From the NCBI GenBank assembly GCA_001799895.1, contig MGUI01000055.1, positions 1 through 56,842 of the forward strand: a stretch of DNA of 56,842 bases, written 5' to 3'. This document shows, piece after piece, positions 1 through 6,780 of the stretch. This DNA comes from Elusimicrobia bacterium GWD2_63_28 (GTDB lineage Bacteria > Elusimicrobiota > Elusimicrobia > Elusimicrobiales > UBA9959). How positions within the stretch are numbered: position 1 is the first letter of the stretch; every line of letters starts with the position of its first letter. The notes under the pieces are model-generated. The model saw only the letters and a list, made by a program, of their open reading frames with translations. It was not told the origin of the DNA and did not search any database. The translations under genes and the position numbers were made by a program.

Positions 1-630
1 CGCTCCAACCTGGCGGCCGCCTACGTCAGCGCCAACCCGCAGGCCACGTCGGAATGCGTGGTGCCGTCGTTCTGGGTGGCGCAGCGCCTGGGCGGCAGGT
101 TCAAGACGCTCATCATCGCCATGCTGGCGGTAATACCGATAGGCGCCATACTTACGCCTATCATGTTCAACATGCTGGAGAAGACCTACGGCATAGGCCT
201 CAACCCGGGGCAGCTGTCGGCGCCGACCGGCCTGAAGATCGCGACGCTCGCCATAGTGATGGAGAAGGGCATTTCCTACCTCCCCCACGGCGCGCTGCAG
301 GCCTCGGTCATCGCCATCTTCATCGGCGTCTTCTTCGAGCTGATGCTCTCGGTCAAGCGGACCAACGAGCTGGGCCACGAGGTGAGCCGCTTCTGGTTCA
401 TCCCGATCCCGGCGGCGCTGGGCTTCGCGCTGATCCTGCCGGCCTCGCTGAACATAGGCATAGCCTGCGGGGCCATGATCTCGGCCATCTGGGGCCGCTT
501 CTCGCCCGGCGAGAAAGGCTCCTTCGGCCTGTACGGCACGCCGCTGGCCTCCGGCCTGGTGGCCGGCGAGGCCATGGTGGGCGCCATCCTGCTGCCCGCC
601 CTCGCCGCGGCAATGGACCTGCTGAAGTAA
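1..630 (+). CDS. OPT-family oligopeptide/metal-chelate transporter, C-terminal part
   Basis: Open from the first base, so the 5' end lies outside the window; about 209 codons are visible, ending at a TAA. Several hydrophobic helices alternate with short loops. Characteristic late-family sequences are seen: a LPHGALQASV stretch, a cytoplasmic SVKRTNELGHE loop, a PAALGFALILPASLNIG helix and a final YGTPLASGLVAGEA segment. These match the C-terminal half of bacterial OPT transporters, which import oligopeptides or metal chelates across the inner membrane with protons (family knowledge). The substrate cannot be told from this fragment. A strong terminator follows 21 bases after the stop, so it ends its transcription unit. 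Confidence 0.85.
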   Translation, partial: RSNLAAAYVSANPQATSECVVPSFWVAQRLGGRFKTLIIAMLAVIPIGAILTPIMFNMLEKTYGIGLNPGQLSAPTGLKIATLAIVMEKGISYLPHGALQASVIAIFIGVFFELMLSVKRTNELGHEVSRFWFIPIPAALGFALILPASLNIGIACGAMISAIWGRFSPGEKGSFGLYGTPLASGLVAGEAMVGAILLPALAAAMDLLK

Positions 631-650
631 ATCCCGCTCCAGCAAAAAAG

Positions 651-680
651 ATCCCCGGCCTCTCAGCCGGGGATTTTTTT
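651..680 (+). terminator. Rho-independent terminator of the OPT gene
   Basis: A perfect 9-bp stem (ATCCCCGGC at 651-659 with GCCGGGGAT at 666-674), a 6-base loop and a run of seven T follow the OPT stop codon. Confidence 0.9.
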
Positions 681-784
681 AGGGGACGCTGATTCCTAAT
701 TCCTAATTTTGCGCCCCTATCAGTTTTCTTGGCGGACTAGTAATTATCCTTTACCAGTTAGGAATTAGGAATCAACGTCCCCTA
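680..784. repeat. Palindromic dispersed repeat, copy 1 (complete, about 105 bp)
   Basis: Two 26-base arms in inverted orientation (681-706 and 758-783) match at 25 of 26 positions and enclose about 50 bases. Each arm reads outward to inward as AGGGGACG, then TGATTCCTAATTCCTAA. The same arm sequence recurs at 6682-6706 (one arm) and 8825-8905 (two arms). The outer bases extend the symmetry to TAGGGGACG/CGTCCCCTA. It sits between the transporter terminator and the thioredoxin stop. It resembles REP/MITE-type elements; no transposase is present. Confidence 0.85.
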
Positions 785-789
785 GACTT

Positions 790-1143
790 TTACTGAACTT
801 TGAGCACGTCGCTGATGGCCTTCTCTAACGCGTCTTTGGGCAGCGCGCCCTGGGCCATCTGCGGCTTGCCGTCCATAGGCACGAAGAGCATGCTGGGGAT
901 GCTCTGTATCCCGAAGGCCGCGGCCAGGGCCTGCTCCTCTTCGGTGTTTATCTTGTAGACGTCCAGCTTGCCGGCGTATTTCTGCGACAGTTCGTCCAGG
1001 ACAGGCGCGATCATCTTGCAGGGGCCGCACCAGTCGGCGTAGAAATCCACTATGCACGGCTTGTCGCCGGCGAACTTCCACTCCTTGTTCTGCTCGAAAT
1101 CGAACACTTTGGTCTTGAACGCTTCAGTAGTAAGGTTTTGCAT
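790..1143 (-). CDS. trxA: Thioredoxin
   Basis: A 117-residue thioredoxin-fold protein with the active-site WCGPC motif (C39 and C42) after a hydrophobic strand, and the conserved cis-proline region in the QSIPSML sequence. It would reduce protein disulfides in the cytoplasm; no signal peptide is seen. The ATG at 1143 is chosen because a GGAGG ribosome site lies just upstream and the homology begins there. A longer frame upstream belongs to the preceding small gene. It lies 14 bases after the DUF6132-like gene, so the two are probably co-transcribed. Confidence 0.93.
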   Translation of the reverse strand: MQNLTTEAFKTKVFDFEQNKEWKFAGDKPCIVDFYADWCGPCKMIAPVLDELSQKYAGKLDVYKINTEEEQALAAAFGIQSIPSMLFVPMDGKPQMAQGALPKDALEKAISDVLKVQ

Positions 1144-1157
1144 TGTTGTTCCTCCGT

Positions 1158-1325
1158 TTACCGGCCCAGCGTGAAAGAAAGCCCCAGGAGCACGCCCCAG
1201 ATCACGCTCAGGTAGGGGCTTCTGACTATAGGGCAGGCCCCGGTAGAGCAGCCCACCAGCCTGTGCCACAAATAGCCCAGGACGCCGCCCGCCGCCGCTG
1301 CCCCCGCGATCTCTATGCTTTGCAT
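1158..1325 (-). CDS. Small DUF6132-like membrane protein
   Basis: This 55-residue gene is easily missed because of its length. The protein is a glycine/alanine-rich hairpin: a first helix (residues about 6-20), a central loop with a CSTGACP cysteine pair, and a second hydrophobic helix ending in TLGR. The VGCSTGACPI loop is the hallmark of the DUF6132 family as I recall it. A GAGGAG ribosome site precedes the ATG at 1325. It is followed 14 bases later by thioredoxin, which suggests that the cysteine pair could be a redox partner (inference). Function unknown. Confidence 0.75.
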   Translation of the reverse strand: MQSIEIAGAAAAGGVLGYLWHRLVGCSTGACPIVRSPYLSVIWGVLLGLSFTLGR

Positions 1326-1400
1326 TCTTTCTCCTCAGCCGGTTTTTCGCTTCATCTTTTAGATGCGCGCGGGGCAAAAAGGTTTCACCCCCCTGAAAGC

Positions 1401-1420
1401 AAAAACCCCCTTGCGGGGGG
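1401..1420 (-). terminator. Terminator downstream of the 1446-1685 fragment
   Basis: On the minus strand a CCCCC / GGGGG stem with a GCAA loop runs straight into TTTTT. It separates the island fragment at 1446-1685 from the DUF6132-thioredoxin unit. Confidence 0.8.
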
Positions 1421-1445
1421 CTCTTACACGGGATAGCGGACCGGG

Positions 1446-1685
1446 CTACTGATTCACCCAGTCTTTCTGCACCCGGCCGGTAACGGCGGCCACAGCCTCT
1501 CCGGATTCTACGCTGGCGAGCCTGATGTTGAGCTCCAGCACTTTACCTTGAAGCTCCACCATCCCGCCTATTACCAACAGGTCGGCGCCCAGCATGCGCC
1601 CCACTCTTTTCGCCGACTCGGGGTCTTTGGCCCCGGTATTCTGGAGTTTAAGTTCGCCATATTTTTCATTTTTATCCTCTGGCAT
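1446..1685 (-). pseudogene. 5'-truncated FlgO/CsgG-like domain fragment
   Basis: The 79-residue product has an ESAKRVGRMLGADLLVIGG stretch followed by strands and a VESGEAVAAV turn. These match the C-terminal half of FlgO/CsgG-type secretion-domain proteins. The N-terminal half (signal peptide and first strand/helix) is missing; upstream lies a promoter/terminator module instead. A TTG at 1703 would extend the frame but overlaps the TATAGT promoter box at 1703-1708, so the ATG at 1685 is the only plausible start, without a clear ribosome site. It is either a remnant or a very short expressed domain. Confidence 0.55.
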
Positions 1686-1700
1686 GGGACAGGACTGACT

Positions 1701-1768
1701 CAACTATACAAAACAAAAAGACCCCGGCGAAACCGCCGGGGTCTTTTAAAGCTGGCGCCCGCTCGACG
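1701..1768 (-). promoter_or_regulatory. Island module A: tRNA-tail-like sequence, terminator and promoter
   Basis: Read on the minus strand: a GGGCGCCAGCTTT tail, a perfect 10-bp GC-rich hairpin (1720-1743), a T-run, then TTTGTTTTG and a TATAGT -10 box (1703-1708). The hairpin would terminate the methyltransferase gene ending at 1783. The promoter would serve the fragment at 1446-1685. Its order and sequence match modules B (3751), C (5728) and, in part, the elements at 6718 and 7541. Confidence 0.65.
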
Positions 1769-1782
1769 GGCGGCAATTATTA

Positions 1783-2433
1783 TTACCGAGCGCGCTTCCG
1801 TCTTACTACTTCTATAAAAGCATGAGTATGAGGCTCGCCATGAGAGTAGTCCCTGCGCGTACCGGAGACGGTACTTATGTCTTCCATGTGCGCCAATTCA
1901 TTCTCAAGCTCGCCGGGCTCAAAAAAATGCATAGCCAGGCCATTAGCCAATTTAACGCTGTTTCTGGCCTCCGGGATCGGTTTGTTGTTTATAAACCCGG
2001 CGTCTTTAGTTGAAAAAGTCCCTATATAAAGGAATCCGCCCGGGACTAGCGACTTCTCGAGTTTTTCCAGGACCGGGCGCACCTCTTCCGGTGAAATAAA
2101 GGCGAAAACCCACGCGGCCACAATCAACGAATACTTATTCTCTTCCAGGTCCTGCGCCTCGATAGAATTGGCGATAGTTTTAATTTTCAGGTTTTCCTTA
2201 TCTAATTTTTCCCTGCACTTGAGCGCGATGTCCGCGTCTTTCTCAAGCGCTTCCACGCTGAAGCCCTGTTGCGCGAGGAACATGGAGTTCTGGCCAAGAC
2301 CCGCTCCTATGTCCAAAGCGCAGCCCTTGGGCACGTTGGGAATGAACTTAAGCAAAGTCGGCTCGGGAAGCTCGTTATACGCCTGCTTCGCCCCCGCGAA
2401 GAATTCTGTCCACGTTGATTTTTGAGTTTCCAT
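1783..2433 (-). CDS. Class I SAM-dependent methyltransferase (TehB-like)
   Basis: A 216-residue protein with the SAM-binding glycine motif ALDIGAGLGQNS (residues 39-50). An acidic residue follows the second strand (EALEKD), and a hydrophobic IVAAWVFAFI strand precedes a LVPGGFLYIG strand, the normal order of a Rossmann methyltransferase. The closest general type is the small TehB/UbiE-like group; the substrate is unknown. The ATG at 2433 has a GGGGAGA ribosome site. An upstream in-frame start would lie across the promoter at 2480. It is a single-gene unit with its own promoter and with terminator module A after it. Confidence 0.85.
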   Translation of the reverse strand: METQKSTWTEFFAGAKQAYNELPEPTLLKFIPNVPKGCALDIGAGLGQNSMFLAQQGFSVEALEKDADIALKCREKLDKENLKIKTIANSIEAQDLEENKYSLIVAAWVFAFISPEEVRPVLEKLEKSLVPGGFLYIGTFSTKDAGFINNKPIPEARNSVKLANGLAMHFFEPGELENELAHMEDISTVSGTRRDYSHGEPHTHAFIEVVRRKRAR

Positions 2434-2479
2434 CTTTTTCTCCCCGACAAGGTTAGTGTTTCTTAAAACCGCAGATACA

Positions 2480-2485
2480 ACTATA
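2480..2485 (-). promoter_or_regulatory. -10 box for the methyltransferase gene
   Basis: TATAGT on the minus strand, preceded by TTTTTTGA, about 47 bases before the ATG at 2433. It is the same -10 hexamer as in modules A, B and C. No good -35 is seen. Confidence 0.5.
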
Positions 2486-2528
2486 TCAAAAAAGATTTCG
2501 GCAGAATTGCCCGGCACTATGGGCGGGC

Positions 2529-2999
2529 TTAACTAATGCTTTTTATCAGCAGCAGGCAGGGATTTTCTTTTCCCCATACGGTAGTGAACTCTTCAAGGGG
2601 CACAAAGCCCAGGGACAGGTAAAACTTCCGCGTTCTTTCGTATTTGCGGCAGCGGCGGGCGGCGGACAGCGTCTTTACCTGGAGGAACCTGATGCCCTTG
2701 TCCTTAAGATAGCGCTCGGCGTGCTTTACCAGTTGCCTGCCTATCCCTTTACCCTGCAGCCCGGCCAGCACTCCCATCACATAGATTTCCGCTGAAAACC
2801 TGCCATGGGACCTGATGGCAACAAAGCCGGCGGGCTTCCCGTCGTTAAAATAGGCGAACATAGGCATAGCCTGGACATTTGCGATGTAGTCTTTAACCGC
2901 CTGTTCTATCCCGAACCATTCCGGCAATGCCCGCAGGATCTCTCCGCAGATACGCTGTCTGTCCGCTTTTCTCTTTATTGGTTTGATAAGGAATGACAT
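2529..2999 (-). CDS. GNAT-family N-acetyltransferase
   Basis: A 156-residue single-domain GNAT fold. The acetyl-CoA pyrophosphate-binding loop is seen as QGKGIGRQL (residues 82-90) after the EIYVMGV strand, and a C-terminal YLSLGFVPL motif is typical of the family. The acceptor substrate is unknown. The ATG at 2999 is preferred to an upstream in-frame start at 3053, because a TATATT -10 box lies at 3030-3035 between them. It forms a single-gene unit in the island. Confidence 0.88.
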   Translation of the reverse strand: MSFLIKPIKRKADRQRICGEILRALPEWFGIEQAVKDYIANVQAMPMFAYFNDGKPAGFVAIRSHGRFSAEIYVMGVLAGLQGKGIGRQLVKHAERYLKDKGIRFLQVKTLSAARRCRKYERTRKFYLSLGFVPLEEFTTVWGKENPCLLLIKSIS

Positions 3000-3029
3000 A
3001 GGTTTATCAGCGTAATCGGTAACGATTCG

Positions 3030-3035
3030 AATATA
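3030..3035 (-). promoter_or_regulatory. -10 box for the GNAT gene
   Basis: TATATT preceded by TTTTGTTTGC on the minus strand, 31 bases before the ATG at 2999. The TTTGTTTG upstream context is the same as in island modules B and C, without the hairpin. Confidence 0.55.
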
Positions 3036-3071
3036 GCAAACAAAATAGACCACGGCGCAGCGTAAGACCGC

Positions 3072-3731
3072 CTACTGTATCATACCCGAACGCGCGGCTT
3101 TCGCGTAGCGCAGAAGGCCGGGCGAGATATTGACCGCGGACTTCAGGAAAGAATCTATCACGCGTCCCACCTCGGCCGGGGAGTAGCGGGCCGCGTGGCC
3201 GAGGCCGTGCAGGGCGCTCTCCCGGCAGGCTTCATGGTCCAGCTGCAGGGCTTTCTCCATCACGGCCAGGCAGGCCGCATTAATTTCTTTATATTCCGGT
3301 TTGTCGGCATGTACGGGCAGGGCGGCAATGTCCCAAAGCATGTAGCAGATGCCGTTCACTGAAACGTCCAGTTCTTTATCCAGGTGCGTCAGTTTCCTCG
3401 AGCACCGCGCGAAGAAGCAGTCCTTATAAAGCAGGTAGACGGCGTCGACGGCCCGCAGCCTTTCCGCCAGCGGCAGCTCTGCGTCCAGCAGCGAGAAGAT
3501 CTCGCTGGAGTTGCCGGGGCTGAATAAATAATAGAGCCCGTCATTAACCTGGCGGTCGGAATATTGTTCCAGCAACTGGCCGTTTTCCGAGAACAGTTTG
3601 TGAAGATACCTCAATGATATCTCCCGAGGCGGATCCGCCGGCAAGTCATCAGAGTCGTAATACCAAGGCTTCTCTCCGACCGGGCGGTCGAATCTCACTT
3701 TCAGCCAGTCCTCGAAGCCGATATCGTCCAT
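3072..3731 (-). CDS. Hypothetical all-helical protein (HEAT-like C-terminal half)
   Basis: A 219-residue acidic, soluble protein that I do not recognise. The first 60 residues are Trp/Asp/Pro-rich (WYYDSDDLPADPP). The rest reads as amphipathic helices with an ESALHGLGHAARYSP segment and a VIDSFLKSA helix, which resemble HEAT-type repeats. No signal peptide or catalytic motif is seen. A GGGGGAAC ribosome site precedes the ATG, and the promoter of module B lies 20 bases upstream, so the 5' leader is only about 13 bases. Similar helical proteins occur as orphan cargo in islands; an immunity role is only a guess. Confidence 0.75.
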   Translation of the reverse strand: MDDIGFEDWLKVRFDRPVGEKPWYYDSDDLPADPPREISLRYLHKLFSENGQLLEQYSDRQVNDGLYYLFSPGNSSEIFSLLDAELPLAERLRAVDAVYLLYKDCFFARCSRKLTHLDKELDVSVNGICYMLWDIAALPVHADKPEYKEINAACLAVMEKALQLDHEACRESALHGLGHAARYSPAEVGRVIDSFLKSAVNISPGLLRYAKAARSGMIQ

Positions 3732-3750
3732 TTAAGTTCCCCCGAATCAG

Positions 3751-3812
3751 ACTATACCAAACAAAAAAGGCCCCGGCATAGTTGCCAGGGCCTTGAAAGC
3801 GGGAACTCCCCC
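3751..3812 (-). promoter_or_regulatory. Island module B: tail, terminator and promoter
   Basis: On the minus strand: a GGGGGAGTTCCCGC tail, a hairpin at 3767-3794 (12 bp with one mismatch), six T, then TTTGG and a TATAGT -10 box at 3751-3756. The hairpin's 3' arm ends in TGCCGG 17 bases before the -10 and could double as a -35. It drives the gene starting at 3731. The rest of the 3813-3945 gap holds a weak hairpin (TTGGCA/TGCCAG near 3890) and no gene. Confidence 0.65.
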
Positions 3813-3945
3813 ACTCAACGATACTCGAACAGTCAGCTGCGGAATTGAAAGGGTGGCTGTTAGCCCCGACCGCAGAGGCTGCCAAGAACAAAATACTGGC
3901 ACTTTGCCAAAAGAAATAAATACCTTGGGATGATACGGTTCGCTT

Positions 3946-4632
3946 TCACAATCGCCAGAATAACCCGCCGCCTTGCCCACCCTGACCGCGGATTTTCGCG
4001 CTCCATGGAACCTGGGATATTATAAGCCCCAACATAAAGATGTCGCCGCTTGAACCCAGCACATTCAGGATGGAAATAACCGCCAGCAAGCCTGACGCCC
4101 GGCCCAGGATGCCGCATACCAACATCGGAACGAAAGAGATGATGATCAACGGAGCAACTACGATGGCAAGATAACGAAATAGAGACAGCTCGCCGTTATA
4201 ATAAGCAAAAGGGACCATCTTTGACGGCCACACCCCTAAAATTGACCTTTCAGAAATACCAAAGCCTGGATGGACAGAGATATGGACCAGCTCGTGGAGC
4301 AGTGAGTAAGCGGCCACCGCAATTATGATCAATGGGAATAAAGCCATCAAAGAAAGCAGACTTGCAACGCCGGGGACCATATTGGCTGGCACCATCCCGG
4401 CTGTAAGATTCACTATGCCACGAACAACCGGCATAATGACGTCGAAAGATGACCACATGTCTTTAATCGGGATGAGGTAAGACCATAGCCAAGCGACTGC
4501 GGCGGCAAATATAAGCGCAGGCAGCACAGCCAGCAATTGAAGGCCCCAAAGGCCCGGGCCCAGCACCGTCCTCCATGAGGCGTCGGGCCTAAAATCCGTC
4601 GTCTCTGGAACGCCTCCGATGTGAAATTTCAT
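3946..4632 (-). CDS. DUF3267-like zincin-type membrane protein
   Basis: A 228-residue polytopic membrane protein. Hydrophobic segments lie at about residues 35-52, 88-112, 150-175 and 180-205. The second ends in the HELVH zinc-binding motif (residues 113-117), followed by a conserved HPGFG turn, the pattern of DUF3267 putative membrane metallopeptidases. Whether it cleaves anything is unknown. It sits downstream of a tRNA-tail-like sequence (4685-4698). It has no strong ribosome site. The product ends in a Gly/Gln-rich tail. Confidence 0.8.
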   Translation of the reverse strand: MKFHIGGVPETTDFRPDASWRTVLGPGLWGLQLLAVLPALIFAAAVAWLWSYLIPIKDMWSSFDVIMPVVRGIVNLTAGMVPANMVPGVASLLSLMALFPLIIIAVAAYSLLHELVHISVHPGFGISERSILGVWPSKMVPFAYYNGELSLFRYLAIVVAPLIIISFVPMLVCGILGRASGLLAVISILNVLGSSGDIFMLGLIISQVPWSAKIRGQGGQGGGLFWRL

Positions 4633-4684
4633 GGCAGCATAAGATCCATCAGCTCTTTAAGGGAGTAGATAGAATACGTCTATC

Positions 4685-4698
4685 AAATCTGGCTCCCC
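4685..4698 (-). repeat. tRNA 3'-end-like tail (solo copy)
   Basis: On the minus strand this reads GGGGAGCCAGATTT and is identical over 14 bases to 7566-7579. It shares 12 bases, including the CCA end and the following GATTT, with the true tRNA-Gln at 9347-9358. A small hairpin (GATAGA/TCTATC) follows instead of a GC-rich terminator. A separate 9-bp inverted repeat at 4718-4726 and 4751-4759 spans the stop codon of the next gene. Confidence 0.7.
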
Positions 4699-4743
4699 AA
4701 TCGGACAAGTTTCACAACTGGCTTGCGGCAGTTGCACCCCACC

Positions 4744-5718
4744 CTATCTGGCAAGCCAGGGGGCAGTGACGCTCCAGAAGATTATATCGGCCCCGAGGTA
4801 ATTCCGGGCGAAATCCCGGAACTCTTCCTTGGTGAAAGGCTTTTTGGTTTTAGGATTCGTATATGTCAACGTAGGCTCCTGCACCGCCATGGCGACCAGG
4901 CGAAGCTTGCCTTTGTAGCGGTTGAAGAAAGGGTAGGAATTCTTCATTTGCGCTTTTTTGCCAGGCACGATGTCAGGGCCGCCCAGGCCGGCACCGTTCT
5001 TCGCCGCGAATTCGAAGAGCCTGCCCATGTAGTTATGGTCGTTCTCCCACTCGCAAGGCCAGAAATTCACGTATTGCACCACATAGGATTTTTTGAAAGC
5101 GCCCTTCGCCGCTTTGAGGTTCTCCAGCTCGGCGCTGAAGTATTTATCGCAGGTAAACCCGGTCTTATCGCGCTTGATGTCTATATCGGCGGAAGTTTCA
5201 GGCAAGTTCACGCCGTAAACCCTGCCGTCGAACTGTTTGCCCAGGGCCTGCAGCAGTTTTTGATAGCGCAGGCGCACTTCGGGGTTCCAGTGCTGCGCCA
5301 CCCAGCCTGAGCCGGCGGGGAGGCCTTCCCCGGGATTGTCTACTTGCGCCGCAAGCCCGCCCCCATATTGCGGCTCTTCAAGCAGATACCGGGGAACATT
5401 CCTGGCCTCAGGCCGAAAAAACCGGTCCTGAACCTGCATGAACAGTTTCTTATTCAGCCGGCCCAGGAAAGCCAAGTCCTTCTCGATCTGCGCGAAGTCA
5501 TATTTATCCTTCCCGGTTTCCAGATCCTTCCAGTTGTATACAATCTGCACCCCCGCGATATCCGCGCGCTCAATAATCTTCCGTATCCTGCCCAGGTCAT
5601 CCGAACCCGTATAAAGGAAATTAACCGGAGAAGCCGCCTGCCCGGCGGCAAAAAGAGAAGCGCTCACGGCAAAAGACAAGAGAACTCCCGGGAAAACACT
5701 TCGATAGCATTGAAGCAT
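4744..5718 (-). CDS. Secreted glycoside-hydrolase-like (TIM-barrel) protein of unknown function
   Basis: A 324-residue protein with an N-terminal signal peptide (hydrophobic LLSFAVSASLFAAGQA, cleavage near residue 29). The mature part starts with an FLYTGSDDLGRIRKII strand-helix. A VQIVYNWKDLETGKDKYDF segment follows, like the beta/alpha unit of GH42/GH-A-type barrels, and then a KKLFMQVQDRFF strand. An LPETSAD motif could hold a catalytic acid. The substrate is unknown. The ATG at 5718 is chosen because the promoter box of module C lies at 5728-5733; the mRNA would be nearly leaderless. Confidence 0.7.
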   Translation of the reverse strand: MLQCYRSVFPGVLLSFAVSASLFAAGQAASPVNFLYTGSDDLGRIRKIIERADIAGVQIVYNWKDLETGKDKYDFAQIEKDLAFLGRLNKKLFMQVQDRFFRPEARNVPRYLLEEPQYGGGLAAQVDNPGEGLPAGSGWVAQHWNPEVRLRYQKLLQALGKQFDGRVYGVNLPETSADIDIKRDKTGFTCDKYFSAELENLKAAKGAFKKSYVVQYVNFWPCEWENDHNYMGRLFEFAAKNGAGLGGPDIVPGKKAQMKNSYPFFNRYKGKLRLVAMAVQEPTLTYTNPKTKKPFTKEEFRDFARNYLGADIIFWSVTAPWLAR

Positions 5719-5727
5719 GACATACTG

Positions 5728-5795
5728 ACTATACCAAACAAAAAGACCCCGGCAAAACTGCCAGGGTCTTAATAAATTTGGCTCCCTTACCTGAA
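5728..5795 (-). promoter_or_regulatory. Island module C: tRNA-tail, terminator and promoter
   Basis: On the minus strand: GTTCAGGTAAGGGAGCCAAATTT (the shared tail at 5774-5786 plus flank), a hairpin at 5743-5770 (AAGACCC.GGCA with TGCC.GGGTCTT), a T-run, TTTGG and TATAGT at 5728-5733. No minus-strand gene lies directly upstream for this terminator to serve, so tail and terminator look like the end of a lost tRNA gene. The remaining bases up to 5955 hold no recognised feature. Confidence 0.65.
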
Positions 5796-5955
5796 CACAG
5801 CGAGAAACCAATTAATCTTTACGCGCGCAATTGTCTTTCGTTCTGAATGGGTTAGATGATAGGGAGAGGGTCAGTCTATGGCGCTCTTTTTTGTATTATA
5901 GACTTCAAGGTGAAGAATATTTACAGATTCCAACTATGGAGTCAGCCCATAAACT

Positions 5956-6612
5956 ATGCCAGAAAATACCTTAGGTTACCATTGGTTTGACCGTTCTCTG
6001 AGAGTGTTTGAGGTTGTACTGCTTTTTTGCACAGCAGGGTTCATGTTTCGCGGCGTACAACTGCAATCAGAAACCCACAAACTAGAAACGCGCCCCTACA
6101 TATCATTAACACCACTCGCCGACAGCACCATAACGGAAACCAAAGACAATCTTTACGAGGTTAGTTTTATTGCTGAGAATATTAGCAAGTTTCCTGCAAA
6201 GGGAAGTATTAATTATGGGTTAATAGTAATCGATGATGATCCTCTTTTCGGTATAAATTGTAGGACTTTCAAGAGAAATACACCCAAAGAAAGCAAAGAG
6301 ATCGTTGAAGCCCAGAACAATTGTACGGCAAAGTTACCAGGAATACAGACATATAATGACGAACATACTGTCTGTGTTAATAATAATTTACAGCGCACAA
6401 ACATCCCTCCTGGGAGCAAACTTACCTTAAAGTTTTCTTTTAAGAAAGAATTGTTTAATCGCCTTTTAAAAGCAAAAGACACAAACGGTTCATCTGGGAT
6501 ATTTTCAACCGTGGTTTACACAGACACATTAGGGCGCGAAACATATTCAACCCAGTCTGGTTTTTTGCCATATAAGGCTGGGAATAATACATACTCCATG
6601 AAAGTCTTTTGA
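5956..6612 (+). CDS. Hypothetical membrane-anchored protein
   Basis: A 218-residue protein encoded by clearly AT-richer DNA than the housekeeping genes, and the only plus-strand gene in the island. An N-terminal segment (residues about 17-34, RVFEVVLLFCTAGFMFRG) is a single membrane helix. The remainder is a soluble beta-rich domain with NISKFPAKGSINY and PPGSKLTLKFSF strands, reminiscent of an immunoglobulin-like fold. Not recognised. The base composition suggests recent acquisition. Confidence 0.65.
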   Translation: MPENTLGYHWFDRSLRVFEVVLLFCTAGFMFRGVQLQSETHKLETRPYISLTPLADSTITETKDNLYEVSFIAENISKFPAKGSINYGLIVIDDDPLFGINCRTFKRNTPKESKEIVEAQNNCTAKLPGIQTYNDEHTVCVNNNLQRTNIPPGSKLTLKFSFKKELFNRLLKAKDTNGSSGIFSTVVYTDTLGRETYSTQSGFLPYKAGNNTYSMKVF

Positions 6613-6681
6613 TTAACAAGGCAGATACTATACGTTCGTTATTATCTATCTAACTAAAAGTAGCCCCAAAACCTGCAACCA

Positions 6682-6706
6682 GGGAATTAGGAACCAACGT
6701 CCCCTA
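6682..6706. repeat. Palindromic dispersed repeat, single arm (copy 2)
   Basis: GGAATTAGGAACCAACGTCCCC matches the right arm of the 680-784 element with one or two changes; no partner arm is found within about 100 bases on either side. Confidence 0.65.
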
Positions 6707-6717
6707 GTCTCTAATTT

Positions 6718-6760
6718 AAAGGCCCCGGCTTAGTTGCCAGGGCCTTTAATAAAACTACTC
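6718..6760. terminator. Island hairpin with degenerate tail (no promoter)
   Basis: AAAGGCCCCGGC (6718-6729) pairs with GCCAGGGCCTTT (6736-6747) around a six-base loop. It is nearly identical to the hairpin of module B. On the minus strand it is preceded by a GGGAGTAG tail variant. Downstream of it there is no TATAGT box but a single repeat arm. It could terminate either the 6781-7401 gene or the 5956-6612 gene. Confidence 0.65.
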
Positions 6761-6780
6761 CCAATACGGGAATCTGTCGA

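Noticed and set aside
3795..3860. Complete pseudo-tRNA after module B
   Set aside because: A TTCGAGT T-loop-like string is present, but the flanking bases do not form T-stem or acceptor pairs.
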